Shown one piece after another: positions 8,270 to 18,579 of a stretch of DNA of 64,000 bases. The notes under the pieces were generated by a model. It saw only the letters and a program-made list of their open reading frames with translations, made no database searches and was not told the origin of the DNA. The translations under genes were made by a program, and so were the position numbers. The stretch comes from Bacillota bacterium (GTDB lineage: Bacteria > Bacillota > Clostridia > Oscillospirales > CAG-382). The stretch lies in the NCBI GenBank assembly GCA_029550965.1, contig JAKPGJ010000036.1, positions 1 through 64,000 on the forward strand. Direction: 5' to 3'. The number at the start of each line of letters is the position of its first letter. The first letter of the stretch is position 1.

Positions 8270-8467
8270 TTATTCATCGGTATCTTCTTCGTATTGATCA
8301 GAGTAAATACACTTATCTATACATTTACCGCATTCATTACAATTTTCATCAACGGTTGGTGCGTAAAAGCCCTGTTCATTCAGACTGAATGTGATATGCT
8401 CGCAATCATTGCATGCACTGCATCCGGTACACCTACCGGAGAGAACTACTTTCATGATGTTATTCAT
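8270..8467 (-). CDS. Small 2[4Fe-4S] ferredoxin-like protein
   Basis: 65-residue protein with eight cysteines in two clusters: CX2CX2CX2C at residues 13-22 and CX2CX2CX3C at 43-53. The second is a classic [4Fe-4S] ferredoxin motif; the first has a shortened last spacing. A strong GAGGAGG lies six bases before the ATG at 8467. It follows purL on the same strand by 51 bases, behind a GC-rich stem-loop, so it may be transcribed separately or by read-through. No partner enzyme is next to it. It may be an electron carrier or an isolated form of the N-terminal Fe-S segment seen in F420-hydrogenase beta-type proteins. Confidence 0.75.
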   Translation of the reverse strand: MNNIMKVVLSGRCTGCSACNDCEHITFSLNEQGFYAPTVDENCNECGKCIDKCIYSDQYEEDTDE

Positions 8468-8490
8468 AATTTCCTCCTCATGCAGGGTTA

Positions 8491-8519
8491 GGCGGGAGCA
8501 AGCCCCCGCCTTGTTTTTT
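8491..8519. terminator. GC-rich stem-loop with plus-strand T-run
   Basis: GGCGGG (8491-8496) pairs with CCCGCC (8505-8510), followed on the plus strand by TTGTTTTTT. Read in the purL direction the U-run is missing, so for purL it would be at most a weak terminator or 3'-end stabiliser. Confidence 0.45.
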
Positions 8520-11500
8520 ACTGAAAATATTTTACCGCGCCTTCGAAGAGCCGGTTGTCGTATTTGTACTGCGGAACGTTTTTGTAAAGGTACGCACCCG
8601 CGCGCTCGGAATGGCCCATTTTGCCGAAGATTCTGCCGTCGGGAGAGGTAATTCCCTCAACGGCGAGCAGCGAGCCGTTGGGATTGTACGCGATGTCTGC
8701 GGACGCTCTGCCGTTCAGGTCCGCGTACTGCGTTGCAATCTGACCGTTCTCAATGAGCTTTTGCGCAAGTGTGTCTTCGCAGATAAACCTGCCCTCGCCG
8801 TGCGAAATCGGAACCGTTACCACTTCGCCCGGCTCATAGAGCATAAACCAGGGCGATTTGTTGGAAACAATTTTGGTGTTGACCAGCCTGGACTGGTGTC
8901 TGCCGATGATGTTCGGACCGAGCGTGGGCGAAGAAGCGTCCGGCTCCATGATTTTGCCGAACGGAACCAGACCGAGCTTGATCAGCGCCTGGAAGCCGTT
9001 GCAGATGCCGCCGATCAAGCCGTCGCGTTTCTCAAGCAGGATTTCGACCTGCTCTTTGATTTTCGGGTTTCTGAAGAACGCGGTGATGAACTTCGCGGAA
9101 CCGTCCGGCTCGTCGCCGCCCGAAAATCCGCCGGGAATCAATACAATCTGCGACTCGGCGATTCGCTTTACCATCAGGTCGACCGATGCGGTTATATCAG
9201 CGCCGGTGAGGTTCTTGATGACCGTAATGACCGGCTCGGCGCCCGCGCGCTCAAAGGCTCTGGCGCAGTCGTACTCGCAGTTGTTGCCCGGGAAAACCGG
9301 AATGCAGACCTTCGGCTTTGCGGTCTTTACAGCCGGCGCAAGGCGTTTTTCTGCTTTATACAGCGGAATATCAAACACCTTGATGTTCTGCTGTATGTTG
9401 CAGGTGAACACGGGTTCTAACTTCTCTTCATAGATATTCAGCAGGCTGTCGAGCGAAAGATCCTCGCCGTCTTTCTCAATAACAGCGTTATCGGTCGTAT
9501 ATCCGAGCGTAATGCCGATATCGGCGTCTTCTTTTAGTTCAAGAATAATGCTTCCGCAGAGGCAGCCGAACAGGTCAAGGTTCAGGTTGTCCGCATATTT
9601 AAAGCCGATTTTGTTGCCGATGCACATTTTAAAGACCGCCGCCGCGATGCCGCCGAACGTGGGCGTGTACGCAGAAACCGCCTTGCCCTCCTGAATCAGG
9701 GTCTGCGCAAGGGCAAGGTTGTTTTTCAGGCTTTCGATATCGGCTTTGCCGTCCTTCATTTCGGTCTTTAAAAGGATTACCCGGCTGCCTACCTTTTTGA
9801 ACTCGGGCGAGATGATGTTCTTCGCGTTCGTGACCGTGACCGCGAAGGAAACCAGCGTCGGCGGAACGTCAAGGTTCTCGAAACTGCCGCTCATCGAGTC
9901 CTTGCCGCCGATCGCGCCGATGCCCAGGTCAATCTGCGCCTGCAGAGCGCCGAGCAGAGCCGCGAACGGAAGCCCCCAGCGCTTCTCGTCTTTTCCGAGA
10001 CGGCAGAAGTACTCCTGGAACGAAAGATAGCATTTATCCAGTCCCGCGCCGGCGCAGACCAGCTTGGTGACCGATTCGACCACCGCGTTGTAGGAGCCGG
10101 CGTACGGGTTCGCTTCGCTGACAAACGGGTTAAATCCGTACGCAAACACCGAAGCGGTGTCGGTTTCGCCTTCCAATACCGGAATCTTCGCCGCCATCAC
10201 CTGCGTCGGCGTGAGCTGATACTTACCGCCGAACGGCATCAAAACGCTTCCGGCGCCGATGGTCGCGTCAAAGCGCTCCGATAGTCCGCGCTTGGAGCAG
10301 ACGTTCAGGTCGGCGCAAACTTCCCGCATGCCTTTAGCAAAACTTTTGTAAGATTTATCCTTGTAGGTTTTCCATTGTTCAACCTTGACGTTCGCGTGCT
10401 TGACGGCGCCGTTGGAGTTGAGGAAATCGCGGGATATATCGACGATTACCTTCCCCTTCCAGCGCATGCGCAGGCGGTTGGTATCGGTTACGACGGCGAC
10501 GGCAGTCGCTTCGATGTTTTCTTCCGAAGCGAGTTCCATAAAGCGTTCGACGTCGTTCTTGTCGAGCAGGACCGCCATTCTCTCCTGCGATTCGCTGATG
10601 GCAAGCTCGGTGCCGTCCAGTCCCTCATACTTTTTCGGAACCTTGTCGAGGTCAATATCGAGTCCGTCCGCCAGCTCGCCGATCGCGACCGAAACGCCGC
10701 CGGCGCCGAAGTCGTTGCACTTCTTAATCAGTCTGGATGCTTCCGGATTTCTAAAAAGCCTTTGCAGTTTGCGCTCTTCGGGCGCGTTGCCCTTTTGAAC
10801 CTCTGCGCCGCACTGCTCGAGCGATTCAAGCGTATGCGATTTGGAAGAACCGGTCGCGCCGCCGCAGCCGTCCCTGCCGGTTCTGCCGCCGAGCAGAATG
10901 ACCACGTCGCCCGGCGCCGGTTTTTCTCTTTTTACATTTTTTCTGGGCGCGGCGCCGAGTACCGCGCCGATTTCCATGCGCTTTGCGGCATAACCTTCGT
11001 GGTACAGCTCGTCGACCAGGCCGGTGGCAAGCCCGATTTGGTTGCCGTAGGAGGAGTAACCGCGCGCCGCTTCGGTAACGATCGTGCGCTGCGGGAGTTT
11101 GCCCTTCATGGTCTGTTCGATGGGCGTAAGCGGGTTTGCCGCGCCGGTGACGCGCATTGCCTGATACACATAGCTTCTGCCGGAAAGCGGGTCGCGTATC
11201 GCGCCGCCGATGCAGGTCGCCGCTCCGCCGAACGGCTCAATCTCGGTCGGATGATTGTGCGTTTCGTTTTTGAAAAGGAGCAGGTACTCCTCGTTTTTGC
11301 CGTCCACGTCCACGTCAATCCTGACCGTGCAGGCGTTGATTTCGTCGGATTCGTCCAAATCTTTCAGGATTCCCTTGCGCTTTAAGTATCGCGCGCCGAT
11401 TGTCGCGATGTCCATCAGCGTAATCGGGCTGGTTCTGCCCATCTCTTTGCGCAGTCTTAGATAATTCTCGTACCCTTCCGCCGTCTGGCTGTCGTCGATG

Positions 11501-12204
11501 ACGATGTTGTCGATGTGGGTCGTGAAGGTCGTATGCCTGCAGTGGTCAGACCAGTATGTATCAATCAGCTTAATCTCGGTAATCGTGGGATTGCGGTTTT
11601 CTTTTCTGTAATAGTCCCGGCAGAACAAAAGGTCGTCAAAATCCATCGCCAGTCCCTGACTTTGCCGGAATTCTTTCAGCTCGTCGTCGGTCATGGTGAT
11701 GAAGTTCTCGACCGTCTCGACCGAATCGGGCTGAACCGTCTTCATCTGCAGCGTTTCCGCTTCTTTTAGCGAAGCAAGCCGGCTCTCGACCGGGTTTATC
11801 AGATGATGCTGTATTCTTTGAATATCCTCGTCCGTAAGGTAGCCGTAAAGAAGATAAACCTTCGCGCTTTTGACAATCGGTCTTTCGCCCTGCGACACAA
11901 TCTGTATGCATTGGGACGCGGAATCCGCCCGCTGGTCATACTGTCCGGGAAGATATTCCACGGCGAAGACCTTCGCGCCGTCGTCCGGAAGCGAATAATA
12001 AACGTTGTCCAACTGCGGCTCGGAGAAAACGGTTCCGACGCAGTAATCGAACAGTTCCTTGGAGATGTTTTCGACGTCGTATCGGTTTAGAACCCGGACT
12101 TTTGTCAGCGTTTTTATTTTCAAAAGTTCCCGGATGTCGTTCAAAACCGACTTCGCTTCCGCAGCGTATTCTTCCTTTTTTTCCGTATATACTCTGTAAA
12201 CCAT
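8518..12204 (-). CDS. purL: Phosphoribosylformylglycinamidine synthase, single-chain long form
   Basis: 1228-residue FGAM synthase converting FGAR, ATP and glutamine to FGAM (fourth step of purine synthesis). N-terminal and two AIR-synthase-like halves include FKNETHNHPTEIEPFGGAATC and DFGAGGVSVAIGELADG. The C-terminal glutaminase has the nucleophile Cys in GGICNGFQALIKLG and the His of SHGEGRF. It is a fused large form, not the Bacillus PurS/Q/L set, and is a variant shared by several Clostridia and Bacteroidetes. The start at 12204 is chosen for GAGGAG seven bases upstream; the longer frame to 12240 would invade purD. It is last in the pur operon, 16 bases after purD. Confidence 0.96.
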   Translation of the reverse strand: MVYRVYTEKKEEYAAEAKSVLNDIRELLKIKTLTKVRVLNRYDVENISKELFDYCVGTVFSEPQLDNVYYSLPDDGAKVFAVEYLPGQYDQRADSASQCIQIVSQGERPIVKSAKVYLLYGYLTDEDIQRIQHHLINPVESRLASLKEAETLQMKTVQPDSVETVENFITMTDDELKEFRQSQGLAMDFDDLLFCRDYYRKENRNPTITEIKLIDTYWSDHCRHTTFTTHIDNIVIDDSQTAEGYENYLRLRKEMGRTSPITLMDIATIGARYLKRKGILKDLDESDEINACTVRIDVDVDGKNEEYLLLFKNETHNHPTEIEPFGGAATCIGGAIRDPLSGRSYVYQAMRVTGAANPLTPIEQTMKGKLPQRTIVTEAARGYSSYGNQIGLATGLVDELYHEGYAAKRMEIGAVLGAAPRKNVKREKPAPGDVVILLGGRTGRDGCGGATGSSKSHTLESLEQCGAEVQKGNAPEERKLQRLFRNPEASRLIKKCNDFGAGGVSVAIGELADGLDIDLDKVPKKYEGLDGTELAISESQERMAVLLDKNDVERFMELASEENIEATAVAVVTDTNRLRMRWKGKVIVDISRDFLNSNGAVKHANVKVEQWKTYKDKSYKSFAKGMREVCADLNVCSKRGLSERFDATIGAGSVLMPFGGKYQLTPTQVMAAKIPVLEGETDTASVFAYGFNPFVSEANPYAGSYNAVVESVTKLVCAGAGLDKCYLSFQEYFCRLGKDEKRWGLPFAALLGALQAQIDLGIGAIGGKDSMSGSFENLDVPPTLVSFAVTVTNAKNIISPEFKKVGSRVILLKTEMKDGKADIESLKNNLALAQTLIQEGKAVSAYTPTFGGIAAAVFKMCIGNKIGFKYADNLNLDLFGCLCGSIILELKEDADIGITLGYTTDNAVIEKDGEDLSLDSLLNIYEEKLEPVFTCNIQQNIKVFDIPLYKAEKRLAPAVKTAKPKVCIPVFPGNNCEYDCARAFERAGAEPVITVIKNLTGADITASVDLMVKRIAESQIVLIPGGFSGGDEPDGSAKFITAFFRNPKIKEQVEILLEKRDGLIGGICNGFQALIKLGLVPFGKIMEPDASSPTLGPNIIGRHQSRLVNTKIVSNKSPWFMLYEPGEVVTVPISHGEGRFICEDTLAQKLIENGQIATQYADLNGRASADIAYNPNGSLLAVEGITSPDGRIFGKMGHSERAGAYLYKNVPQYKYDNRLFEGAVKYFQ

Positions 12205-12220
12205 TCCCTGCTCCTCTTTT

Positions 12221-13504
12221 TTAGCGTTGTAGAACCGCAAGCGCCTTTTTGCCGATGTCCTTCCGGTAGAAAGAACCCTCGAAACTGATTTTTTCTACGG
12301 CTTTATACGCTTTTTCAACCGCTTCCGCCAAATCCTTTCCGGTCGCAGTAACGCCGAGCACCCTGCCGCCAGCGGTGAAGAGGCTTCCGTCCTTATCCAG
12401 TTTTGTGCCCGCGTGGTAAATCAGCAAATCGTCGCTTTCCCGCACGTCGCCGAAATCTATTTTCTTGCCCTTTTCGTAATGCTGCGGATATCCGCCGGAC
12501 GCGATGATGACGCAGCAGGCGGCGCCGTTGTCAAAAACAACCTCCGTTTCGCTTAAGGTACCCTGCGAAACGGCGAGCATAATCTGCAAAAGGTCGCTCT
12601 TTAAAAGCGGGAGCACGACCTGCGTTTCGGGGTCGCCGAAGCGGCAGTTGTATTCGATGACCTTCGGGCCGGTTTTGGTAATCATCAGTCCGAAGTACAA
12701 ACATCCCTTAAAGGTCCTGCCCTCGCTGTTCATCGCCTGAACGGTGGGCAGAAAGATTTTTTCCATGCACGCGTCGGCGACTTCTTTTGTATAATACGGG
12801 TTGGGCGCGACGGTGCCCATGCCGCCGGTGTTCAAGCCCTTGTCGCCGTCCAAAGCGCGTTTGTGGTCCATCGAGGAAACCATCGGCTTGATGGTCTTTC
12901 CGTCCGTAAAGGCGAGCACCGAAACCTCCACGCCGGTAAGGTATTCCTCTATCACGATTTTATTGCCGCTTTCACCGAACGCTTTGTCCAGCATGATGCT
13001 TTTGACCGCGTTTTTCGCTTCTTCGAAGTTTTCGGCGATGATAACGCCCTTGCCCAACGCAAGCCCGTCGGCTTTGATGACGGTGGGATAGCTGTTCTGA
13101 TCGGAAATATATCGTATCGCTTCGTCCGCGTTGTCAAAAGTCTGATAGGTTGCGGTCGGAATGCCGTATTTGCGCATCAGATCCTTTGCGAACGCCTTGC
13201 TTCCCTCAATCATGGCTGCCGCTTTGTTCGGTCCGAAGCAAGGGATTCCCTTTTCCGCAAGCGCGTCCACGGCGCCCAGCACCAGCGGGTCGTCGGGCGC
13301 GACAATCGCAAAATCAACCTTTTTTTCAACCGCGAAGGCTGTGATGGCCGGAATGTCCTTCGCGCCGATATCTACGCATTCAGCGTCCGAGGCGATGCCG
13401 CCGTTTCCGGGCAGGCAGTAGATTTTCCCGCATAGCGGGCTTTTTTTGATCGCTTTGATAATCGCGTGCTCGCGGCCGCCGCCGCCGACAACAAGAATGT
13501 CCAT
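12221..13504 (-). CDS. purD: Phosphoribosylamine-glycine ligase
   Basis: 427-residue GAR synthetase of normal length, catalysing step two: phosphoribosylamine + glycine + ATP to GAR. N-terminal DILVVGGGGREHAI; ATP-grasp core KADGLALGKGVIIA, GVEVSVLAFTDG, NTGGMGTVAPNPYY and EYNCRFGDPETQVVLP. It lies between purH and purL on the minus strand as the eighth gene of the operon, 56 bases after the AICAR transformylase gene. Confidence 0.97.
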   Translation of the reverse strand: MDILVVGGGGREHAIIKAIKKSPLCGKIYCLPGNGGIASDAECVDIGAKDIPAITAFAVEKKVDFAIVAPDDPLVLGAVDALAEKGIPCFGPNKAAAMIEGSKAFAKDLMRKYGIPTATYQTFDNADEAIRYISDQNSYPTVIKADGLALGKGVIIAENFEEAKNAVKSIMLDKAFGESGNKIVIEEYLTGVEVSVLAFTDGKTIKPMVSSMDHKRALDGDKGLNTGGMGTVAPNPYYTKEVADACMEKIFLPTVQAMNSEGRTFKGCLYFGLMITKTGPKVIEYNCRFGDPETQVVLPLLKSDLLQIMLAVSQGTLSETEVVFDNGAACCVIIASGGYPQHYEKGKKIDFGDVRESDDLLIYHAGTKLDKDGSLFTAGGRVLGVTATGKDLAEAVEKAYKAVEKISFEGSFYRKDIGKKALAVLQR

Positions 13505-13560
13505 ATCGATCTCCTATACTCTAATTTCTTGATTGCGAAAAAACCATTAATGTCCGCTGT

Positions 13561-14733
13561 TTAGTGGTGGAACAGGCGAACGCCGGTAAACGCCATGACC
13601 ATGCCGTACTTGTTGCAGGCTTCAATCACAAGGTCGTCGCGGATGGAACCGCCCGGCTGCGCGATATAGCTTACGCCGCTCTTCGCCGCTCTTTCGATGT
13701 TGTCCGAGAACGGGAAGAACGCGTCGCTGCCCAGAGAAACGCCGTTGATTTTAGAAAGGAACGCTTTCTTTTCCTCCGCGGTCAGCGGTTCGGGCTTTAC
13801 CTTGAAGGTGTTGCGCCATACGTCGTCGCCGATGACGTCCTCGTAATCGGCGGAGATATAAACGTCGATCGCGTTGTCCCGGTTCGGGCGGGCGATATCG
13901 TCTAAGAACGGCAGCTCCAATACCTTCGGGTGCTGGCGCAGGAAGAAGTTGTCCGCCTTATTGCCCGCAAGGCGTGTGCAGTGCACTCTGGACTGCTGTC
14001 CGGCGCCGATGCCGATTGCCTGACCACCAAAAGCGTAGCAGACCGAGTTTGACTGCGTGTATTTGAGCGTAATCAGCGAAATGATTAAATCGCGTACGGC
14101 GGATTCGGGCAGTTCTTTTTGCTCGGTGACAATGTTTTTGAGCATCTCGCGGTCGATTTTGACGTTGTTGCGCGCCTGCTCAAAGTAAATGCCGAAAACC
14201 TGCTTTACTTCCATCTCTTCGGGAACATAGTCTTTGTCGATTTTTACGATGTTGTAGGTGCCCTTGCGCTTGGTTTTGAGCAGCGCAAGCGCGTCGTCGT
14301 CGTAATCCGGCGCGATGACGCCGTCCGAAACCTCCGCGGCAATCAGTTTCGCGGTGTCCAGGTCGCACTTGTCGCTCAGCGAAATCCAGTCGCCGTACGA
14401 GCTCATCCGGTCCGCGCCCCTCGCCCTTGCGTACGCGCAGGCAAGCGGAGAAATATCTTTTGAAGGAACAAAGAAAATCTGCTGGAGAATATCGTCCAGC
14501 GGCTCGCCTACCGCCGCGCCCGCCGGGCTGACGTGCTTGAACGAAGCGGCCGCAGGCATGCCCGTCGCTTCCTTCAGCTCCTTTACAAGCTGCCATCCGT
14601 TGAACGCATCCAAAAAGTTAATATAACCCGGTTTTCCGTTGAGTACTTCGATCGGTAGACTTCCTTTATTTATGTAGATTCTTGCCGGCTTCTGATTGGG
14701 GTTGCAGCCGTACTTCAGCTCAAGCTCTGTCAT
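13561..14733 (-). CDS. purH: Stand-alone AICAR transformylase (PurH transformylase domain only)
   Basis: 390-residue enzyme transferring a formyl group from 10-formyl-THF to AICAR. It corresponds to the C-terminal transformylase part of bifunctional PurH (about 510 residues); the N-terminal IMP cyclohydrolase domain is absent. Visible motifs: FKHVSPAGAAVG (catalytic Lys-His), IGIGAGQQSRVHC, DAFFPFSDNIERAAKSG, QPGGSIRDD and the terminal TGVRLFHH. The ATG at 14733 follows GGGAG by eight bases. The missing cyclohydrolase step is supplied by the PurO-type gene immediately upstream, 15 bases away. This is a domain-split arrangement rather than a truncation, since all transformylase motifs are intact. 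Confidence 0.93.
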   Translation of the reverse strand: MTELELKYGCNPNQKPARIYINKGSLPIEVLNGKPGYINFLDAFNGWQLVKELKEATGMPAAASFKHVSPAGAAVGEPLDDILQQIFFVPSKDISPLACAYARARGADRMSSYGDWISLSDKCDLDTAKLIAAEVSDGVIAPDYDDDALALLKTKRKGTYNIVKIDKDYVPEEMEVKQVFGIYFEQARNNVKIDREMLKNIVTEQKELPESAVRDLIISLITLKYTQSNSVCYAFGGQAIGIGAGQQSRVHCTRLAGNKADNFFLRQHPKVLELPFLDDIARPNRDNAIDVYISADYEDVIGDDVWRNTFKVKPEPLTAEEKKAFLSKINGVSLGSDAFFPFSDNIERAAKSGVSYIAQPGGSIRDDLVIEACNKYGMVMAFTGVRLFHH

Positions 14734-14748
14734 AACACACACTCCCGA

Positions 14749-15456
14749 TTACTGATTCTTGTTGTAGATTTTAGTTTTATAGGAACCATCCTTGATCGAT
14801 ATGCTGCGGACAAAGAGAGAAACTTTGTTCTCCTCGTTCAACGCGTTCCAGATACCGTCCGCGAGCGATTCGAAATCCTTGTCGCAGGCGAAAGCCGCCG
14901 GCTCGCCTTCGAAGGAGGGAATCGGGTTGCCGTCCGATTTGTATGTATGGATGAGATGCCCGACGCCCGGCGCGGTGTTCTCGTACTCAAAGAAGAACCG
15001 GTCGCAGGCGGCAGACGCGCAGGACTTTTTGAGGATGGACAGTTTATAGGAGAGTTTTCCGTTGTGTATGGTCGCCAGACCGCTGATTCTTGGCGTGTAG
15101 TTGGGCGCGTCCGGCTCGTAGCCGCGCGTGCGCAAAGCGTCCGCGAAGGTCTTGCCGTCCCGCAACGAATTGTATATCGTGTCGGTCTGGTCGCCGTTTG
15201 TCACGATGGTATGCTCGCCGAAAACGCGGACCGGCGCGTAAATGATTAACGAAGGGTCTGTCAGCTTGCTCTCGTCGAACGCTTTGGTGCGGACGCTTCC
15301 GTCGGCGTTCTCAACAAATACGCGGTTGCGGCTGTTCACGCTTCTGCCCATGATAAAATAAATAAGATACGCTTCGTTTCCGTCGGCGCTTTTGCCGATG
15401 GCGATTCCCCTGCCGGGATAGCTGTTTGAGGATAAATAGTTGAAGATATCTATCAT
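14749..15456 (-). CDS. purO: IMP cyclohydrolase, archaeal PurO type
   Basis: 235-residue protein resembling the IMP cyclohydrolase family first described as archaeal PurO (closing FAICAR to IMP, the last step). Features: N-terminal NSYPGRGIAIGKSADG, YFIMGRSVNSRNRVF, GDQTDTIYNSLRDG, PNYTPRISG and APGVGHLIHTYKSDGNP. Those MGRS/SRNR and NYTPRI segments are the recognisable family signature. Ten bases downstream of purN and directly upstream of the cyclohydrolase-less purH, so the two together replace bifunctional PurH. The ATG at 15456 follows AAGGG by seven or eight bases. Family assignment is from motif recognition; context makes it strong. Confidence 0.86.
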   Translation of the reverse strand: MIDIFNYLSSNSYPGRGIAIGKSADGNEAYLIYFIMGRSVNSRNRVFVENADGSVRTKAFDESKLTDPSLIIYAPVRVFGEHTIVTNGDQTDTIYNSLRDGKTFADALRTRGYEPDAPNYTPRISGLATIHNGKLSYKLSILKKSCASAACDRFFFEYENTAPGVGHLIHTYKSDGNPIPSFEGEPAAFACDKDFESLADGIWNALNEENKVSLFVRSISIKDGSYKTKIYNKNQ

Positions 15457-15466
15457 AGTCAATCCC

Positions 15467-16084
15467 TTACTCTGCTTTCTTTTCTTTCAGCAGTTGTTTG
15501 CAGACCATTTCGCAGGCTTTGGGAAGGATTCTCCATTCCGCCTTCATCATAACCCGCCTTTGGAGGATTTCGGGCGTGTCGTTGTCCTTGACGTTGACCG
15601 CTCTCTGCAGAATGATTTTTCCGCCGTCCGGAATTTCGTTGACGAAATGAACGGTGGCGCCGGTAACCTTTACGCCGCGCTCCAACGCCGCCTGATGAAC
15701 CTTAAGCCCGTAAAAACCTTCGCCGCAGAAAGCGGGTATCAGCGACGGATGGATGTTGATGATTCTGTCCCGGTACTCGTTGATAAAATACGGGCTTAAA
15801 ATGATGGTAAATCCGGCAAGAACAATCAGCTCCGCGCCCTCGCTTTTCAAAATCTCAATCAGCCTGCGCTCGAACGCCTGCTGGTCGGGGAAATCCCTTT
15901 TCGGCACGCAGTAGGCTTTGATGCCGTTGTCTTTCGCTCTTTGCAGCGCGTACGCCGTTTCCTTGCTGGATATGACCGTTTTTATCTCGCCGTTCTTGAG
16001 CGTTCCGGCCTTGCTCGCGTCTATCAGCGCCTGCAGATTGGTTCCCGAACCGCTGACCAGAACAGCAATATTGATCTTTAACAA
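15467..16084 (-). CDS. purN: Phosphoribosylglycinamide formyltransferase
   Basis: 205-residue GAR transformylase (10-formyl-THF + GAR to FGAR). N-terminal [17 protein letters not shown]; catalytic Asn-His in [28 protein letters not shown] carries the third catalytic residue, the Asp of PDGG. The start is a TTG whose bases overlap the purM stop (TTGTTAA), indicating translational coupling; purM and purN share seven bases. Confidence 0.95.
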   Translation of the reverse strand: MLKINIAVLVSGSGTNLQALIDASKAGTLKNGEIKTVISSKETAYALQRAKDNGIKAYCVPKRDFPDQQAFERRLIEILKSEGAELIVLAGFTIILSPYFINEYRDRIINIHPSLIPAFCGEGFYGLKVHQAALERGVKVTGATVHFVNEIPDGGKIILQRAVNVKDNDTPEILQRRVMMKAEWRILPKACEMVCKQLLKEKKAE

Positions 16085-17115
16085 ATCAGAACACCTTCCC
16101 CGTTCTCTTGATTTATAATTTCACCGCAGATATAGGCCTTTTCGCCGTTTTCGTTCAGCACGCTGACCGCTTTGTCCGCGATTGCTGAATCCACAACAAC
16201 GCTCATGCCGACGCCCATATTGAAGGTGTTGAACATATCGCGCTCGTCGATGTTTCCCGCTTTTTGAATCAGCTCGAAAACAGGAAGTATCTTTAACGCT
16301 TTCTTATCGATTTTGACGGCGAACCCTTCCGGTATGCTTCTTGGAATATTCTCGTAGAAACCGCCGCCGGTGATATGGGAAACCGCTTTCACCTCGACCG
16401 TTTCCATCAGTTTCAGCATGGGTTTTACATATATTTTGGTGGGCGTGAGCAGCGTTTCGCCCAGCGTCATGCCCAGTTCGGCGTAATATGCGTCAACGCC
16501 CTTATGTTCGACGTCGAATATCTTTCTGACCAGCGAGAACCCGTTGGAATGCACGCCGGAGGAAGGAAGCGCGATGACGGCATCGCCTTTTTTAATTTTT
16601 TTATTGTCAATAATTTTGTCTTTATCGACAACGCCCACGGAAAAACCCGCCAAATCGTATTCGTCCTCCGGGTAAAAACCGGGCATCTCCGCGGTTTCGC
16701 CGCCGACCAGCGCGCAGCCCGCCTGAACGCAGCCTTCCGCTACGCCGGAAACGATGGAAGCGACTTTTTCGGGGATATTCTTTCCGAGCGCGATGTAATC
16801 GAGGAAAATAAGCGGTTTCGCGCCGCTGCAGATTATATCGTTGACGCACATGGCGACGCAGTCGATGCCGACGGTGTCGTGCTTGTCCATCAGGAAAGCG
16901 ATTTTCAGCTTGGTGCCGACGCCGTCCGTGCCGCTGACAAGAACCGGTTTTTTGATTCCGGTCAGGTCCAGCTCAAACAATCCGCCGAACCCGCCGATGT
17001 CGCCGGCGCCCGGGATCAGCGTGCGTTTGATATGGTCTTTCATCAGCCTGACCGCTTCGTAGCCGGCGGTAATGTCAACGCCGGCCGCCTTATAGCTATC
17101 GCTGAAACTTTTCAT
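16078..17115 (-). CDS. purM: Phosphoribosylformylglycinamidine cyclo-ligase (AIR synthetase)
   Basis: 345-residue enzyme forming AIR from FGAM with ATP. Motifs: [16 protein letters not shown] at the N-terminus, [42 protein letters not shown] and [12 protein letters not shown], all standard for PurM. Start ATG overlaps the purF stop by four bases (ATGA), and its own stop overlaps purN. Length is normal. Confidence 0.97.
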   Translation of the reverse strand: MKSFSDSYKAAGVDITAGYEAVRLMKDHIKRTLIPGAGDIGGFGGLFELDLTGIKKPVLVSGTDGVGTKLKIAFLMDKHDTVGIDCVAMCVNDIICSGAKPLIFLDYIALGKNIPEKVASIVSGVAEGCVQAGCALVGGETAEMPGFYPEDEYDLAGFSVGVVDKDKIIDNKKIKKGDAVIALPSSGVHSNGFSLVRKIFDVEHKGVDAYYAELGMTLGETLLTPTKIYVKPMLKLMETVEVKAVSHITGGGFYENIPRSIPEGFAVKIDKKALKILPVFELIQKAGNIDERDMFNTFNMGVGMSVVVDSAIADKAVSVLNENGEKAYICGEIINQENGEGVLIC

Positions 17116-18551
17116 TGGTTTGCCTCCGTTCGTTCGCTCAGCTTGCGCTCGTATTTGCTTTTTCGGTTATAGCACGGAATCTCCAACGGGTAAGTTCCGG
17201 AGAAACACCCGGTGCAGAAACCGTTGTCGCCGGTTTCCGCCAGTTTCTTAACGCTGTCAATGCTTAAGAACCCGAGCGAATCGACGCCGATCATCTTTGC
17301 CATTTCCTCGATGGAATGATTGGCGGCCAGCAGATGTTCCGGCGAATCAATATCCGTGCCGAAATAGCAGGGATGGCGGAAGGGCGGCGCGGAAATGCGC
17401 ATATGCACTTCCTTTGCGCCCGCGTCGCGGATTAGTTTGACAAGGCGCGCGCTGGTGGTTCCTCTGACGATGGAATCGTCGATTAGAATTACTCTTTTAT
17501 CCTTCAATACGCTCACGATGGGACTCAGTTTGAGCCGCACGCCGACCTCGCGCTGCTCCTGACTGGGCTGGATAAAGGTTCTGCCGACGTATTTGCTCTT
17601 AATCAGCCCGACGCCGTACGGAATGCCCGACTGCCGCGCGTATCCGATCGCCGCGTCTATGCCCGAATCCGGAACGCCTACCACGACATCCGCCTGAACC
17701 GGATGTTCCAGCGCCAGAAATGCGCCCGCGCGCAGGCGCGCTGTATGTACCGAAGCGCCGTCGATAACCGAATCGGGACGGGCGAAGTAGATGTATTCAA
17801 ACACGCAGAGCGCGCGTTTTACCTTATTGCAGTGATTCTCAAAGCTGCGCATGCCGTTCTTGTCAACCACGACGACCTCGCCGGGCTTGACGTCCCGCAG
17901 GAAGGTCGCGCCGATCGCGTCAAACGCGCAGCTCTCGGAAGCGAAAACGTAGCTGTCGCCGAGCGCGCCGATGCACAACGGCCGGAATCCGTAGGGGTCC
18001 CTGACCGCAATCAGCTTGGTGGGCGACATAATCAGCAGCGAATAAGCGCCCTTGATTTTTTCCATCGCGTGAATGACCGCTTCCTCAATCGACACGGCGT
18101 TCAAACGCTCTTTGACGATTACATAGCTGATGACTTCGGTATCGCTTGTGGTGTGGAATATCGAGCCTTCCAGCTCCAGCTTTTCTCTCAGTTCGCTGTC
18201 GTTTATCAGGTTGCCGTTATGCGCCAAAGCCATGCTGCCCTTGACGTGGTTGACCAGAAGCGGCTGCGCGTTCAAGCGGGGACGCGTGCCGGTGGTTCCG
18301 TACCGAACGTGACCGATGACGATATTGCCCTTGCCCAGACCGGAAAGCACTTCGGGCGTGAAAACCTCGTTTACCAGCCCCACGTTTTTGTGCAGGTTCA
18401 TAATGCCGTCGTCGTTCACGACGATACCGGCGCTCTCCTGTCCTCTGTGCTGCAAAGCGAACAACGCGTAGTACGCGTACTGGGCGATATCGATATTCTC
18501 CTTTGAGAACATGCCGAAAACGCCGCATTCTTCCTTGAGCGTATCAAACAT
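17112..18551 (-). CDS. purF: Amidophosphoribosyltransferase
   Basis: 479-residue committing enzyme of purine synthesis (PRPP + Gln to phosphoribosylamine). The start at 18551 is set by GGAGG seven bases upstream. This gives a short propeptide MFDTLKEE before Cys9, the glutaminase nucleophile (CGVFGMF), exposed after processing in this family. Further motifs: [21 protein letters not shown], the PRPP-binding stretch [13 protein letters not shown] and ARPDSVIDG. The open frame continues 50 codons further upstream, but that part only translates the heptamer repeat array. Four cysteines suitable for the Bacillus-type Fe-S cluster are present (for example GFCTGCFSG and HPCYFG). Confidence 0.96.
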   Translation of the reverse strand: MFDTLKEECGVFGMFSKENIDIAQYAYYALFALQHRGQESAGIVVNDDGIMNLHKNVGLVNEVFTPEVLSGLGKGNIVIGHVRYGTTGTRPRLNAQPLLVNHVKGSMALAHNGNLINDSELREKLELEGSIFHTTSDTEVISYVIVKERLNAVSIEEAVIHAMEKIKGAYSLLIMSPTKLIAVRDPYGFRPLCIGALGDSYVFASESCAFDAIGATFLRDVKPGEVVVVDKNGMRSFENHCNKVKRALCVFEYIYFARPDSVIDGASVHTARLRAGAFLALEHPVQADVVVGVPDSGIDAAIGYARQSGIPYGVGLIKSKYVGRTFIQPSQEQREVGVRLKLSPIVSVLKDKRVILIDDSIVRGTTSARLVKLIRDAGAKEVHMRISAPPFRHPCYFGTDIDSPEHLLAANHSIEEMAKMIGVDSLGFLSIDSVKKLAETGDNGFCTGCFSGTYPLEIPCYNRKSKYERKLSERTEANQ

Positions 18552-18579
18552 AAGAATCCTCCAAAAGTTATACATTAGG

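Noticed and set aside
10375-11385. 336-codon plus-strand open frame, with others opposite purL, purD and purF
   Set aside because: Antisense to highly conserved purine genes; no motifs and Arg/Ala/Val-rich composition typical of mirror frames in GC-biased codons.
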